Below, one piece after another: positions 8,158-16,757 of a DNA stretch of 40,822 nt. Position numbers and translations under genes: made by a program. Source of the stretch: an uncultured Porphyromonadaceae bacterium (lineage in GTDB: Bacteria > Bacteroidota > Bacteroidia > Bacteroidales > Muribaculaceae). The notes beneath the pieces are model-generated. The model worked only from the letters and a program-made list of their open reading frames with translations, was not told the DNA's origin and made no database searches. Numbering within the stretch: the first letter of the stretch is position 1; every line of letters starts with the position of its first letter. The stretch lies in the NCBI GenBank assembly GCA_947177595.1, contig CAMWUZ010000001.1, positions 1 through 40,822 of the forward strand. The letters run 5' to 3'.

Positions 8158-9183
8158 TTAACCTAATCTGAGTCTATTGTTACCTGTAAGGCGTATGCCA
8201 CCGCCGCATGAAAGACGCATCACCGGCTCACGGACAGTTATCTTTACAGTCTGATACAATCCCACATTCCCCACCGGTATGACGTGTATGGAGCTCTCCC
8301 CCGCATGATTCAGCTTTATCTTGCCGTCCGGAGTAACGCTCACCGCACCGTCATCACCGATAAAAAGAACATTCTGAGCAGCCTCGGCTGGGAGAATACG
8401 CGCCTTGATGATAATCTCACGCTTGTCTCCCAGAGTCAGACACTCCGGCACTGCACACTCAAGCGCTCGCGGCACATACATCACCTGTGCCTGAATCTGC
8501 TCTGTCACGTCACGGCATTCACCTGCCGCTTCCTTCGCTTCATCCGTGGCGGCATCAACCGCCTTCATCCGCTCTGCATAAGCCTGTGAGCGTGCATCCT
8601 CAGCCTCACCTCTCGCCTCTTCCGCTTCCTGCCTCTCCGCCTCACTTACTTCGCGCGCCGCCTCATTGATTCCGCGCTCACGCTCCGCCTTCTCCCGAAT
8701 CGCTTCCGCCTTTACCCTCTGCAGCTCCGCAAATGAGCGCTCACCCTCTGCAGCAGCAAGATCCGCTTTTATGGTGTTGAGGTCACCCGTTGCACTATTC
8801 GCCTTTGATGCGGCACTATTAGCGGCATTTGTCGCCGCTATTGCCTCCGTGCGCTCTTGCGCCATCTCCACAACTGCCGCCTCCGCCTTTGAAGTCGCTG
8901 CATTCGCCAGAGCGGCTGCCGCATTCGCCGCCTCCGCTGCGCTGTCGCACGAACCTATAGCCTCATCAACCCCTTTACGCAGCAAACCTAATGGGGCAAG
9001 CACGTTTTTCTCAACCCCGCCAAGATTATAGCGCGCAGGGAGTGAGGTGATTCCCTCAAGGGTTGTCGTCTCCTCTATCCTGTCGATCGCCGTGCCATGA
9101 GTCCGCAGATACTCAATAAATACCGGCGCGAGACGGGCGCATAGCGCCTCAAGCTCTATCTGTCCTGTCTGTATCTGCGCCAT
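8158..9183 (-). CDS. Coiled-coil tail fibre with C-terminal Ig-like domain
   Basis: The 341-residue product has three parts. Residues 1-70 are a mixed N-terminal region that probably attaches to the virion. Residues about 75-230 are a long Ala/Glu/Arg coiled coil with repeats such as AANAAAALANAATSKAEAA and AERERGINEAAREVSEAERQ. Residues about 250-320 form a beta domain with the pattern of bacterial Ig-like (Big_2) folds (GAVSVTPDGKIKLNHAG, SSIHVIPVG, LYQTVKITV). The last 15 residues are Gly- and Leu-rich. Trimeric coiled coils joined to Ig-like tips are usual for phage fibres. It lies 4 bp after the 91-aa gene, so the two are probably co-translated. Confidence 0.6.
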   Translation of the reverse strand: MAQIQTGQIELEALCARLAPVFIEYLRTHGTAIDRIEETTTLEGITSLPARYNLGGVEKNVLAPLGLLRKGVDEAIGSCDSAAEAANAAAALANAATSKAEAAVVEMAQERTEAIAATNAANSAASKANSATGDLNTIKADLAAAEGERSFAELQRVKAEAIREKAERERGINEAAREVSEAERQEAEEARGEAEDARSQAYAERMKAVDAATDEAKEAAGECRDVTEQIQAQVMYVPRALECAVPECLTLGDKREIIIKARILPAEAAQNVLFIGDDGAVSVTPDGKIKLNHAGESSIHVIPVGNVGLYQTVKITVREPVMRLSCGGGIRLTGNNRLRLG

Positions 9184-9187
9184 AGAG

Positions 9188-9463
9188 TTAACCCTCTTTT
9201 ATTTCTTCTACGCAGCGGGGAACTGACTCGTAAATCTTCTGAATCTCTTCCGATGTCATATCGCTCACCGGCTTGAGAGAAGTTACGAGATAGTTGCTTT
9301 TATAGTCAAGAGCTACGGTGCCAACCTCGGTGCCGCTTTTCACGATCTTGCCGTAAATGTTTACCCCACTGCTGTCAGCCGTGCGGGTGAAACGTATCTC
9401 CACACTCTCGGTTATCTTCTCCGGGTCATAGCTCACAGTGCTGTTTTCACTTGATTTCTTCAT
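9188..9463 (-). CDS. Unknown small phage protein, 91 aa
   Basis: The short product has a polar N-terminus and then alternating strand patterns (SVEIRFTR, GVNIYGKIVK, TVALDYKSNYLVTSL). It ends in an acidic helix (TSEEIQKIYESVPRCVEEIKE). It is packed between the 96-aa gene and the coiled-coil fibre gene with gaps of 16 and 4 bp. Small alpha/beta proteins here may be fibre chaperones or assembly factors, but I do not recognise the family. Confidence 0.6.
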   Translation of the reverse strand: MKKSSENSTVSYDPEKITESVEIRFTRTADSSGVNIYGKIVKSGTEVGTVALDYKSNYLVTSLKPVSDMTSEEIQKIYESVPRCVEEIKEG

Positions 9464-9479
9464 CGCTTTAGTTATTTAA

Positions 9480-9770
9480 TTATCCTTCTATCAAATCTAC
9501 TATTTGCCCGTATGCCCCGGCGGTAAACGTATCGGCACATACCTTTTTTATAAATGCGGCTTCCTCGGTCGTCAGATTCACCGCGTCCGGACTGTCGCTA
9601 AATCGCCGGCTCAGCGAATAGGCTCTGTACTTCTCGTCTGCCGAAACACATACACCATCCATCTTGTCAAGATTGAATAGCCGCGTTGCTATCGCTGTCC
9701 CTATGTTCGGCGACGACTCCAGGGGATTACCCGCCCCGTCTGTAAATGCTTTGTTGAAGTTTACTGTCAT
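9480..9770 (-). CDS. Unknown small phage protein, 96 aa
   Basis: The product opens with VNFNKAFTDGAGNPL and continues with helical segments (GTAIATRLFNL, TTEEAAFIKKVCADTFTAGAYGQIVDLIEG). It has no membrane or signal segment. Its ATG lies 7 bp after the stop of the 1110-aa fibre gene. Proteins of this type often follow the main tail fibre in Bacteroidales phages and may help its assembly. That role is a guess from position. Confidence 0.6.
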   Translation of the reverse strand: MTVNFNKAFTDGAGNPLESSPNIGTAIATRLFNLDKMDGVCVSADEKYRAYSLSRRFSDSPDAVNLTTEEAAFIKKVCADTFTAGAYGQIVDLIEG

Positions 9771-9777
9771 AATCTCG

Positions 9778-12700
9778 TTAGTTTAAGTATGATGTTCTTT
9801 GTATGTAATAAGTGCCCCCTAAGTATATGAGTGCAAGGTCAAGGGTATCACCCTTATCCATTAGCACCTTGCTGCCCGATAACTCGCCACCGTTGTTGCC
9901 TGTTATCATCCCGGCATCGGAGGAGGACACCGTAGAGCTTGGCGCTTTGTCCTGAGTGCAGACTAAAAACTGATGGCTGCTGTCTTTTGAGCATATTATC
10001 TTTATTGGCACTGCGAAATAATCTGTTGAGGTATGACCCGTCTGAGAGAGCAATTCCTGTCTCTTGGGCAGATACAGACCGGCGTTATTTGAAACCGTGC
10101 TGCTTACTACTATCGTTGTCCCAAAGCTTATGTCTATGATGTTGGTGGCATTATTCCCCAAAGTCATCATATTGCCGCACTCTATCAAGCCTCCGTTCAC
10201 ACGCACTGCACCATCTACCTGTAATCCGACATTCGAAGTGAAATTGTTATCACTCTTTACATATACCGCGGGAGCATACTTCCCGGCTGCTGTCGATGAC
10301 ATCCTTCTGTAAAAATAGGCGGCAATCGTCCCCTCGAGCATAGCGCGGTCACCTTCTGTCAAGCCCGGATTATCCATCATGGGATTGGAGCCGTCACCTA
10401 TCCGGCAGTCTATCCGCGCATACTCGCTGCCGGCGTATGTATAGCACCGCAACAGTTGGATTTTACCGGGGTAAATCCACGCTTTGTTATAGGTATCATG
10501 CGAGTTGTGCAAACCGTTTGAGTCTATCACAAACTCCCCGATATGGGTCGTACCATCAGTATCAACCCTGAATTCACTGTTTATAATTGTTGTCCCTCTA
10601 AGATCTATCTGGTCTGCGGTCAATTTTATTTTACTTGTAACAAAACCGGTTTTCGGGTCGTATTGCACGCTTGTGCTTATATCTGCTTTTGCCAGAACTC
10701 TTCCGTCAAGCGCGACAAACTGAGATGATAGTGAGGTATAATTACTCTCTATTTGTAACTGAGACCTCTCTATCCCCCCGATTTTACTCTCGGCATCGGT
10801 TATTCGGGTTACTAATGCCGTTATGTTATTGGCTGTTTGAGTTATGCTTGATTTGGCAGTCTCCAACTCCCCTTTTAGCGATGTTACGGTGGAACTTATC
10901 TCGTCGGCTGTTATTTTCAGATCGGCTAAGCTCTTTTCTGTCGCAGTTATTTGTTCTGCATATAGGCGTATCTGTTTATCCTGAGCATCCAGAGTTATGC
11001 CGAGATTCGTCACCGTCCCCTCTATGCTGTCGGTCTTTTTCGTGTAAATACTTATAGTCTCATTGGCTGCATTAATCTCTACGCCAAGATCCGTAACAGT
11101 ACCGTTTATCTTATCTACATTCTTACCAAGCAGACTGATACGGTCACTCGTCTGCTCTATCGAGGTGCTGACCTCTTTCTTATAGTCATCAAGAGGGTTA
11201 CTCGTCACCGAAAGCAAGGATATGTAAGCATCTCCGCTATATCCCAGAATAAAATCACCTGTTCCGTTCCACGTACCGCTCCATTTGAGTGTCTGCCACT
11301 CAAGCGAGGATTCCAGCTCTACTGTCACAGGTCCGGGCAATCCGCCGGGGTCAGAGTCTTCGGTCTCGAATCCTATTGTAAGTCTGCCGCCTGTGAGGGG
11401 CAATATCTTGACGCACAGATACAGGGTGTCCCACTTTTCGATTGACGTTCTGTCAGGGTTCAGCTCCGTATGCTTCCCCGGGTCTTTTATATATTCCCGA
11501 TACTGGCGGATGCTGTTATTCTTGAGGTGAAGCATCCCACGCCCCTCATATTCTTCTATCTCGGCTATTCTCCCGTCTGCGATATAGGTATTGCCGTTCA
11601 TCAGAAGGGCTTCGCCGTTACTCGTTATTATCTCCCCCTCGGTATCACTCACTGCCCATCCGGTCATCAGCTCGGTAAAGGTGGCGTTGTACAAGTAGTT
11701 GTCATCCTCGGTAAGCCTGTATTCAAGCGCGCGGAAACGGCTCTCGAATACTCCCCTTAGCATCTCTATCTTGCTGTCAAGGCTCTCGCCGGTTCTGCGT
11801 AGTCTGAAATCGCCTACTGCATACAGGTTGGTAAGAAGCTCACCGAAACCCTCCAGCCAGCCGAATAAATGGTGACGCAACCCGGCAAGGTTGCCTAACC
11901 GCCCTTTCAGGGCATTGTCCGGGTCGGTTTTCAAACCATAGGCTATATCCATATAAGGAGTGCAGCTCCCAACCGTCATGATCTGAATCAAGCCTTTGCG
12001 GTCTGCATCAGTGGCGGAGTCAACGCGGGTAAGGGTATCACCTTTATATATTAGGGATTCCGCATTCAGTCCGCCTACACTTATAAAACCCTCGAACTGT
12101 ACCCAGTCCAGACGTTCCTCACCTGCGGTCATGTCCCCGCTCCCGGCTGCCGTCACTATCAGCTCATAGTGCTTGGTTATATAACCCTCCGCATCCGCCG
12201 CGCCGTTGTATTGCTGCACCATGATATAGTCACCGGCTCTGAAAGGGTTGTACGATTTCCCTCCCTTAGTGTCAATCCATATCTTGCCTGTGGAGGGGTC
12301 GTAATGATCCACCTCCGCCATAGCGGTGAATACCCTGTTGTCGTTCTCACCGAGTAGCTGAGATGCTATCAGGGAGAAGATGCGCAGAGCACCGCGCACC
12401 ACCACCTCATCAAACTCGGCAGTATATTTATCCTCTGCTATACCGAGTGCGTTCAGAACCTTTTTTCTGGTTATACCCCACCCCTTGCCGGTCATGAAAC
12501 CGCTAACAAAGTCTTCGCTGCTCACATTGCCGTGAAATGCCGAGTTACCCTTTACCTCAAGCTCTCCAAGCAACGCCTTGAGCCGGACTATCAGGGAATT
12601 TAATTCGGCATTACCCTCTGAGTCTATTTTTGCTCCGCTAAGCCCTGACTCGTACTCGCCTATCTCAAATCCCTTTACAAACCTTTTTACCTCATCGATA

Positions 12701-13110
12701 TTGTAGGTTTGAGACATACATTTCTCCCACCTGTCCTCTATCCGGCAGCAATAAACATCAAACTCCGTCGGTCCGCCTACTATCGCCCACATACCCACAC
12801 GCGGATGAGGGTGCTCCTTCTTGAGCATCTCCAACGTGTAATAGCGCGCCCCGTATGGATGCAGAAAAAGAGCCGCGCGCAACTCGCCCCCGACCGTCAG
12901 GTTATTGGCAAGAGTCACATCATCGTCAATGAACCGGTGCTCCCTGCACGGATACTCCTCTATTGGAATATCCGTCTCATCGGTAGGAGTATCCGACGGC
13001 AGCGGAGCCACTGTCGTAGGAGTCTCCACTAACTCCTCACGACTAATCTCTACCGACTCATGACTCTCCACTACCGACTCATCCTCATATTTCAGCGGCA
13101 TTTCTATCAT
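9778..13110 (-). CDS. Large tail fibre / tail spike protein, 1110 aa
   Basis: Residues 1-50 are a low-complexity acidic Ser/Thr/Glu/Val leader encoded by a short DNA repeat. Residues about 60-480 form a mixed domain with a conserved-looking segment around LHPYGARYYTLEMLK and VYCCRIEDRWEKC. Residues about 480-640 are beta-rich. Residues about 645-800 are a string of near-repeats (TSIEQTSDRISLLGKNV, VTDLGVEINAANETI, VTNLGITLDAQDKQI) typical of a trimeric coiled or beta-helical shaft. Residues about 985-1110 are a beta-rich, Ser/Thr-rich tip that probably contacts the host. The start overlaps the stop of the connector gene by 4 nt. The virion role is well supported; receptor binding by the tip is inferred. 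Confidence 0.7.
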   Translation of the reverse strand: MIEMPLKYEDESVVESHESVEISREELVETPTTVAPLPSDTPTDETDIPIEEYPCREHRFIDDDVTLANNLTVGGELRAALFLHPYGARYYTLEMLKKEHPHPRVGMWAIVGGPTEFDVYCCRIEDRWEKCMSQTYNIDEVKRFVKGFEIGEYESGLSGAKIDSEGNAELNSLIVRLKALLGELEVKGNSAFHGNVSSEDFVSGFMTGKGWGITRKKVLNALGIAEDKYTAEFDEVVVRGALRIFSLIASQLLGENDNRVFTAMAEVDHYDPSTGKIWIDTKGGKSYNPFRAGDYIMVQQYNGAADAEGYITKHYELIVTAAGSGDMTAGEERLDWVQFEGFISVGGLNAESLIYKGDTLTRVDSATDADRKGLIQIMTVGSCTPYMDIAYGLKTDPDNALKGRLGNLAGLRHHLFGWLEGFGELLTNLYAVGDFRLRRTGESLDSKIEMLRGVFESRFRALEYRLTEDDNYLYNATFTELMTGWAVSDTEGEIITSNGEALLMNGNTYIADGRIAEIEEYEGRGMLHLKNNSIRQYREYIKDPGKHTELNPDRTSIEKWDTLYLCVKILPLTGGRLTIGFETEDSDPGGLPGPVTVELESSLEWQTLKWSGTWNGTGDFILGYSGDAYISLLSVTSNPLDDYKKEVSTSIEQTSDRISLLGKNVDKINGTVTDLGVEINAANETISIYTKKTDSIEGTVTNLGITLDAQDKQIRLYAEQITATEKSLADLKITADEISSTVTSLKGELETAKSSITQTANNITALVTRITDAESKIGGIERSQLQIESNYTSLSSQFVALDGRVLAKADISTSVQYDPKTGFVTSKIKLTADQIDLRGTTIINSEFRVDTDGTTHIGEFVIDSNGLHNSHDTYNKAWIYPGKIQLLRCYTYAGSEYARIDCRIGDGSNPMMDNPGLTEGDRAMLEGTIAAYFYRRMSSTAAGKYAPAVYVKSDNNFTSNVGLQVDGAVRVNGGLIECGNMMTLGNNATNIIDISFGTTIVVSSTVSNNAGLYLPKRQELLSQTGHTSTDYFAVPIKIICSKDSSHQFLVCTQDKAPSSTVSSSDAGMITGNNGGELSGSKVLMDKGDTLDLALIYLGGTYYIQRTSYLN
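13023..13086. repeat. Short in-frame repeat in the fibre gene leader
   Basis: The stretch is built from variants of GACTCATGACTC, CACTACCGACTC and CTCACGACTAAT. It encodes the acidic Ser/Glu leader of the 1110-aa fibre. The ten bases CTCACGACTA (13036-13045) recur at 27797-27806 in the giant gene, and the same word style occurs in the non-coding repeat at 19761-19802. Confidence 0.45.
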
Positions 13111-13775
13111 TGCATCAGCTGCTCTGCTATCGTTTTCATTCGTTCAGCCATATCGTTATCTCCGAGACTCATCATCGTGAGATACGCGCTGTAATACACT
13201 ATCGCGGACACAAGTTTGTCGCATAGCTCTATGGTTAGATTTTTTGCGGCATTATCCTCCTTGAATTGAGGTATGGGCAGGTAGCGCGCCTTGCGCAAAG
13301 ATGTGTTATTCACATCGTTGCATGAATAGAACTCAAGTTGCAGTCCCGCCGCACCATGCGTGATTGCTACAACCGGGCGGCTCGGATTCCCGCGCAACCC
13401 TGAAAACGCACTGCTCTGCAGCAGATACTCCGGCGAGTCCTCAGATATAACCTCATTCACGGCTGTATTCCAGCTTGCCATCTGGAAGCACACCAACCGT
13501 AAGAAATCAGCGGGCAGTTTGATGATGCCCGCACCCTTTCCCGGGATGCCGCTAACCCAACCTATCGACCCCGCGAATGCCTTGCCGCTGTCTATAAGAT
13601 GGAGAGGTGCCGCACTCTCAACTATCCTTGCCGCATCCTCTATGGAGTGCTTTATGATTTCGCGAAGGCTGAGAGCATCGGGATTATGCTCCGACACAAG
13701 CGAAGAATCATCCATATTCTCGTCAAGCACAGTCCTTACCCGGTGAACGAGGTATGTATAATCATATGCCCCCAC
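13107..13775 (-). CDS. Predicted head-tail connector (adaptor) protein
   Basis: From a GTG start at 13775 the product has 222 residues (TVGAYDYTYLVHRVRTVLDE...). The open frame extends upstream to an ATG at 13889, but that extension overlaps the 127-aa gene by about 100 nt and looks unlike real coding sequence, so I prefer the GTG. The sequence is helical in the first 100 residues and contains LPADFLRLVCFQMASWNTAVNEVI, then RPVVAITHGAAGLQLEFYSC, an order I associate with gp11-like neck adaptors of short-tailed phages. It lies between the capsid genes and the main fibre, overlapping the fibre gene by 4 nt. The function is inferred from pattern and place. Confidence 0.55.
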   Translation of the reverse strand: MGAYDYTYLVHRVRTVLDENMDDSSLVSEHNPDALSLREIIKHSIEDAARIVESAAPLHLIDSGKAFAGSIGWVSGIPGKGAGIIKLPADFLRLVCFQMASWNTAVNEVISEDSPEYLLQSSAFSGLRGNPSRPVVAITHGAAGLQLEFYSCNDVNNTSLRKARYLPIPQFKEDNAAKNLTIELCDKLVSAIVYYSAYLTMMSLGDNDMAERMKTIAEQLMQ

Positions 13776-13786
13776 TGTAACACCCG

Positions 13787-14170
13787 TTAGATTCCAACAA
13801 ACACAATTCCCTGCTCGGCGGCGGCTGCCTTGATCTGCGCTACACTTTTCAGCTTGGTTCGGCTGTAGCCGTACTTGATACAAAGGCATGATTTCGCGTC
13901 TTCAACGCAATTCACATGAATCTCCCTCATTGCGGTTGTAACCACACCCTTTACCGTCTTCCGGGTCTTGTCGGCATCAGCCGTCTCTTTGCTATATAGA
14001 CGGTTGAACGCGGGATGAGACTCCAGACCCTTGATCTCATCATCGCTTTCGGTATAGTAAACGCTACCACCGCCGGTCTTTGGCTTGAAGGCGATATGCT
14101 TGTAGCAACCGCTCGGAAGCATCACATTTATACTTAGATTTGATTTTGCTATATATGTATTCATACGCAA
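13787..14170 (-). CDS. Small head protein, possible capsid decoration, 127 aa
   Basis: The 127-residue product follows the major capsid gene. Its N-terminal half is beta-like (LSINVMLPSGCYKHIAFKPKTGGGSVYYTE). Its C-terminus ends in a short helical hairpin (TKLKSVAQIKAAAAEQGIVFVGI) that resembles the HeH/LEM-like units found at the ends of phage head and tail proteins. A spacer of about 150 bp with a strong inverted repeat separates it from the capsid gene. Its stop overlaps only the doubtful upstream extension of the connector gene. A decoration or head-fibre role is plausible from position. Confidence 0.55.
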   Translation of the reverse strand: MRMNTYIAKSNLSINVMLPSGCYKHIAFKPKTGGGSVYYTESDDEIKGLESHPAFNRLYSKETADADKTRKTVKGVVTTAMREIHVNCVEDAKSCLCIKYGYSRTKLKSVAQIKAAAAEQGIVFVGI

Positions 14171-14211
14171 TTCAATTTTTATGATTCATCATTAAAAAAC
14201 TATATTAAAGG

Positions 14212-14274
14212 AAAGGGGTCTCCCCGCGCTCACACCTCCCCTCATTGTGCAAGTTTTAACGGCTCGACCCCTTT
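14212..14274 (-). promoter_or_regulatory. Long-loop inverted repeat after the capsid gene
   Basis: AAAGGGGTC (14212-14220) and GACCCCTTT (14266-14274) are perfect inverted copies separated by a 45-nt GC-rich loop. In the minus-strand transcript the structure follows the capsid stop by about 50 nt and precedes the next gene by about 40 nt, with a T-rich run after it. It could be a partial terminator or an RNA-processing or stability element that lets the capsid message exceed the downstream genes. It is not a classical terminator because the loop is long. Confidence 0.45.
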
Positions 14275-14323
14275 TATTCTATGTCAGGTTTTAGCCCGAT
14301 AATTCAAAATTTCACATTCGGAA

Positions 14324-15784
14324 TCAGCCCTGAACAACTGAACCTGCTGAGGGCTCGACCACTTCCGGAGCTTTGGCAAGACGCATACGTGCGTGAGCCT
14401 TGGCATAACGCAGATACAGGCACGCTACCTCCTGAATTACCACAGCATTGGTGTTTCTTACACCTGCTTTCTGCAGGTCAAGGATATTACGGCTCCAGCT
14501 CACATGAGTCTTCTTGGTGAGATACTCCGGATCAAGAGCGAAACCGCAGTCACTCATTCCGTTGGCGTCAAACAGCTCATGGTGGATGGTGAGGATTTCA
14601 CCGAAGTCGGTATCCCAGCTCTTGAACTTGAGATTCCAGCACTCTACCGTATCTTTAAGGCGGAACTTCTCGCTCTTTATTTTAGAGAACGCCGAGAGCA
14701 TGTCGCTGCCGCAGAAAAGAATCTTACGTTTGTTGCCGATACCGGTGCCTACAAACAGGTCTTTGGTGATATCTACAAGATCTTCATCCGAAATTACAGC
14801 ACACCCTTTTTCCTTATCCCATTTACCTACCTCGATATCCTTGCCTGCCATATACCAGATGCCCCCGGTAAACCATGTTGCCGCACCATCTTTGGTCGAG
14901 TGGTGCACGCGGTTCTTGACACCCCACATAAAGGTATTTTCCTGAGCGAGTCTCATGTCATAGATACCATCCTCCTCAAGGTCTGAGAACTGCCAGTCGA
15001 TCTCTTTGCCGGCAATGGCATTGAATGTTGACTCCTCAATCTGGATCATGAAGTTCTGGCAATACTGAATCTCGGCGGTCGGAATATTGTTGAAGCGACC
15101 GGTCTGAACATCAAGTTCACCGCAAGCCTTACCCATACGCACCAAAGTGGTGCCGGCGGGAATTGCGGGCACGTTGATGGCGCGACCGTCGGATGCAAGA
15201 TTACCGTTTACCGCATATACTGTCGGCATACTTGTTGAGGCATCTCTGCCGCAAACGCACAGCACAAGGTCGGGAGTATTTTCATCGTTGGGATCGTATG
15301 CCTTGCCGTTGCAATCATACACTCCCTTAACACCCACTACACGGATTGTGTCGTCAAGGGTAAACATCTTGGCATCATCAACGTTCAGAGTGGTGCTCTC
15401 GCCGGAAGTCATGGCGGCTACATCATCGCTCACGGTACAGCTGATGGGGCGAGTGCCTACGCTGTAATACTTCACCTCGAAGCTATCGCTCTTCTGACTC
15501 TTCGCATGGCGGGAAATCTGATCTACAGGCGTAGCCATAGGGCGAATCTTTGTGATTCGCTGGTCTATGTCTTTAGTATAGAACTCAGCATCACCGTCCG
15601 CCCTGCCCTGAGTCTCGGTAGCAATACCCTCTGAGCCGGTAGGTCCGCCTGAATTGGTTATTCCCGCATCGGGAAGGTCAGCGGCTGCCGCCATGCTGAC
15701 TCCGGATGACGCGCCGATAACAAAGGCTACCAATGTCATCAGTGCACTGAGGAAAAATCCTCCGCTTTTCTTCAAAATTTTCAT
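14324..15784 (-). CDS. Major capsid protein
   Basis: The shell protein of the head has 486 residues. After residue 65 the sequence FYTKDIDQRITKIRPMATPVDQISR, followed by the KYYSVGTRPISC strand, resembles SU10/DUF5309-type HK97-fold capsid proteins. The later DWQFSDLEEDGIYDMRLAQENTFMWGVK and ILTIHHELFDANGMSDCGFALDP fit the core of such folds. The N-terminus is odd: residues 1-35 are a basic start, a hydrophobic stretch (FFLSALMTLVAFVIGASSG) and MAAAAD, exactly like an export signal. An internal ATG at 15694 (residue 31), with GGAG a few bases upstream, would remove it. The scaffold gene is 46 bp upstream, as expected for a scaffold-capsid pair. The family call is firm; the true N-terminus is open. 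Confidence 0.85.
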   Translation of the reverse strand: MKILKKSGGFFLSALMTLVAFVIGASSGVSMAAAADLPDAGITNSGGPTGSEGIATETQGRADGDAEFYTKDIDQRITKIRPMATPVDQISRHAKSQKSDSFEVKYYSVGTRPISCTVSDDVAAMTSGESTTLNVDDAKMFTLDDTIRVVGVKGVYDCNGKAYDPNDENTPDLVLCVCGRDASTSMPTVYAVNGNLASDGRAINVPAIPAGTTLVRMGKACGELDVQTGRFNNIPTAEIQYCQNFMIQIEESTFNAIAGKEIDWQFSDLEEDGIYDMRLAQENTFMWGVKNRVHHSTKDGAATWFTGGIWYMAGKDIEVGKWDKEKGCAVISDEDLVDITKDLFVGTGIGNKRKILFCGSDMLSAFSKIKSEKFRLKDTVECWNLKFKSWDTDFGEILTIHHELFDANGMSDCGFALDPEYLTKKTHVSWSRNILDLQKAGVRNTNAVVIQEVACLYLRYAKAHARMRLAKAPEVVEPSAGSVVQG

Positions 15785-15830
15785 CTCGTTTCTTTTAATT
15801 GGTTTTGTTAATATTTATGGTTCGTTCAAT

Positions 15831-16610
15831 TCATCGCTTGTTGCGCTTCATGCCGCCGAGTTCCCAGATATTCTTTACACCGCCCGAATAGCGGTTAAGG
15901 GCACCCAGATCTTTTTCAGGAGCGCCTGCGCCACCGTTACGACCGCCCAGCACCGCCGTGCCGTCACCCTTATTGTTCTGACGCAGCTTTATCTCCGCCT
16001 TGCTGTTCTTGCCGCGTATCTCTCCCTCGGTTGATGCTGTTTCTACGTCGGCATCATGATTGATCGCCTTAAATGCCATGTCTATACTCTGCTCGGAAAA
16101 TTTACCCATGATACCGTCGCTTATCACACTCACGAGAAATTCCATCGCATTATCTATTTCCTCATCGCTGAGACCGCGACTCTTCTGATAGCCCGCAAGC
16201 ACCTCCAGCGAAGCCGCGAGATTCTTCTGATAGGTCTCCTCAAGCTCTTTCTCTTTTGCCACGCGCTCCACGAATTCCTTGTTGGCTTCCGCTATCTCCT
16301 CTATGCGCTCGGGATCGTCTATCGCATCTTTTATCTCGGTGCCGAACTGCCTCACCAGCGCAATTGCCGGGTCACCACCTGCACGCCAGTCGGAGAGGAA
16401 CTTTGCGCTTCGGGGATCAGACATAAACATATCCGCAAGCTGCGACTCACGCCCTTTATACTCGTTCAGGGTATTGTCGCTTTCAACGAAATCATCTACA
16501 ATCCTGCCGTACAGCGCTTCCTCATCATCGAAGTTGCTGTCGGGGTACTTCCCTCTCATGCGTTCCAGCAAAAGTTCTTTCTTGCTTTTAGGCTGTTCAT
16601 TATCAGACAT
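15831..16610 (-). CDS. Capsid scaffold protein
   Basis: Scaffold proteins guide capsid assembly and leave before maturation. This 259-residue product is almost wholly helical and highly charged. It has an acidic/basic N-terminus (SKKELLLERMRGKYPDSNFDDEEALYGRI), a DAFxSDPR-like element (MFMSDPRSAKFLSDWRAGGDPAIALV) and a long central coiled coil (AEANKEFVERVAKEKELEETYQKNLAASLEVL). A Gly/Asn/Lys-rich flexible stretch precedes a short basic C-terminus (LGGMKRNKR) that probably binds the capsid. It lies directly upstream of the capsid gene, as scaffolds do. No protease motif is seen. It is the first gene of the minus-strand late operon and has a promoter box about 40 bp upstream. Confidence 0.75.
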   Translation of the reverse strand: MSDNEQPKSKKELLLERMRGKYPDSNFDDEEALYGRIVDDFVESDNTLNEYKGRESQLADMFMSDPRSAKFLSDWRAGGDPAIALVRQFGTEIKDAIDDPERIEEIAEANKEFVERVAKEKELEETYQKNLAASLEVLAGYQKSRGLSDEEIDNAMEFLVSVISDGIMGKFSEQSIDMAFKAINHDADVETASTEGEIRGKNSKAEIKLRQNNKGDGTAVLGGRNGGAGAPEKDLGALNRYSGGVKNIWELGGMKRNKR

Positions 16611-16649
16611 ATCCTCTTACTTTTCTGTTCTTTGAAATATTCTTTTCCA

Positions 16650-16657
16650 CAAAAATA
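16650..16657 (-). promoter_or_regulatory. Promoter -7 box for the scaffold-capsid operon
   Basis: On the minus strand the bases read TATTTTTG, a match to TAnnTTTG, about 40 bp before the scaffold ATG. It is back-to-back with a rightward box at 16704, so the 147-bp gap holds divergent late promoters. No clear -33 element is visible. Confidence 0.45.
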
Positions 16658-16703
16658 AATATGCCGTGCATCCATGACGTTTTATTTATTAACTATCCCT
16701 GGC

Positions 16704-16711
16704 TACCTTTG
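16704..16711 (+). promoter_or_regulatory. Promoter -7 box for the rhomboid-terminase operon
   Basis: The bases TACCTTTG match the Bacteroidetes TAnnTTTG consensus and lie about 46 bp before the GTG start of the 144-aa gene. The upstream -33 region is only T-rich. It would drive the plus-strand island that ends at 20126. Confidence 0.5.
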
Positions 16712-16757
16712 AATATACCGCTGATTCAACATTCCACACTCAAAATTTAAAATAGCC

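Noticed and set aside
8666..9031. An Ala/Ser-rich plus-strand frame opposite the coiled-coil fibre
   Set aside because: Its repetitive Ala composition is the complement of the Ala/Glu coiled coil.
13776..13889. Upstream extension of the connector gene to the ATG at 13889
   Set aside because: It overlaps the 127-aa gene by about 100 nt and reads as Cys/Gln/Arg-rich noise, so the GTG at 13775 is preferred.
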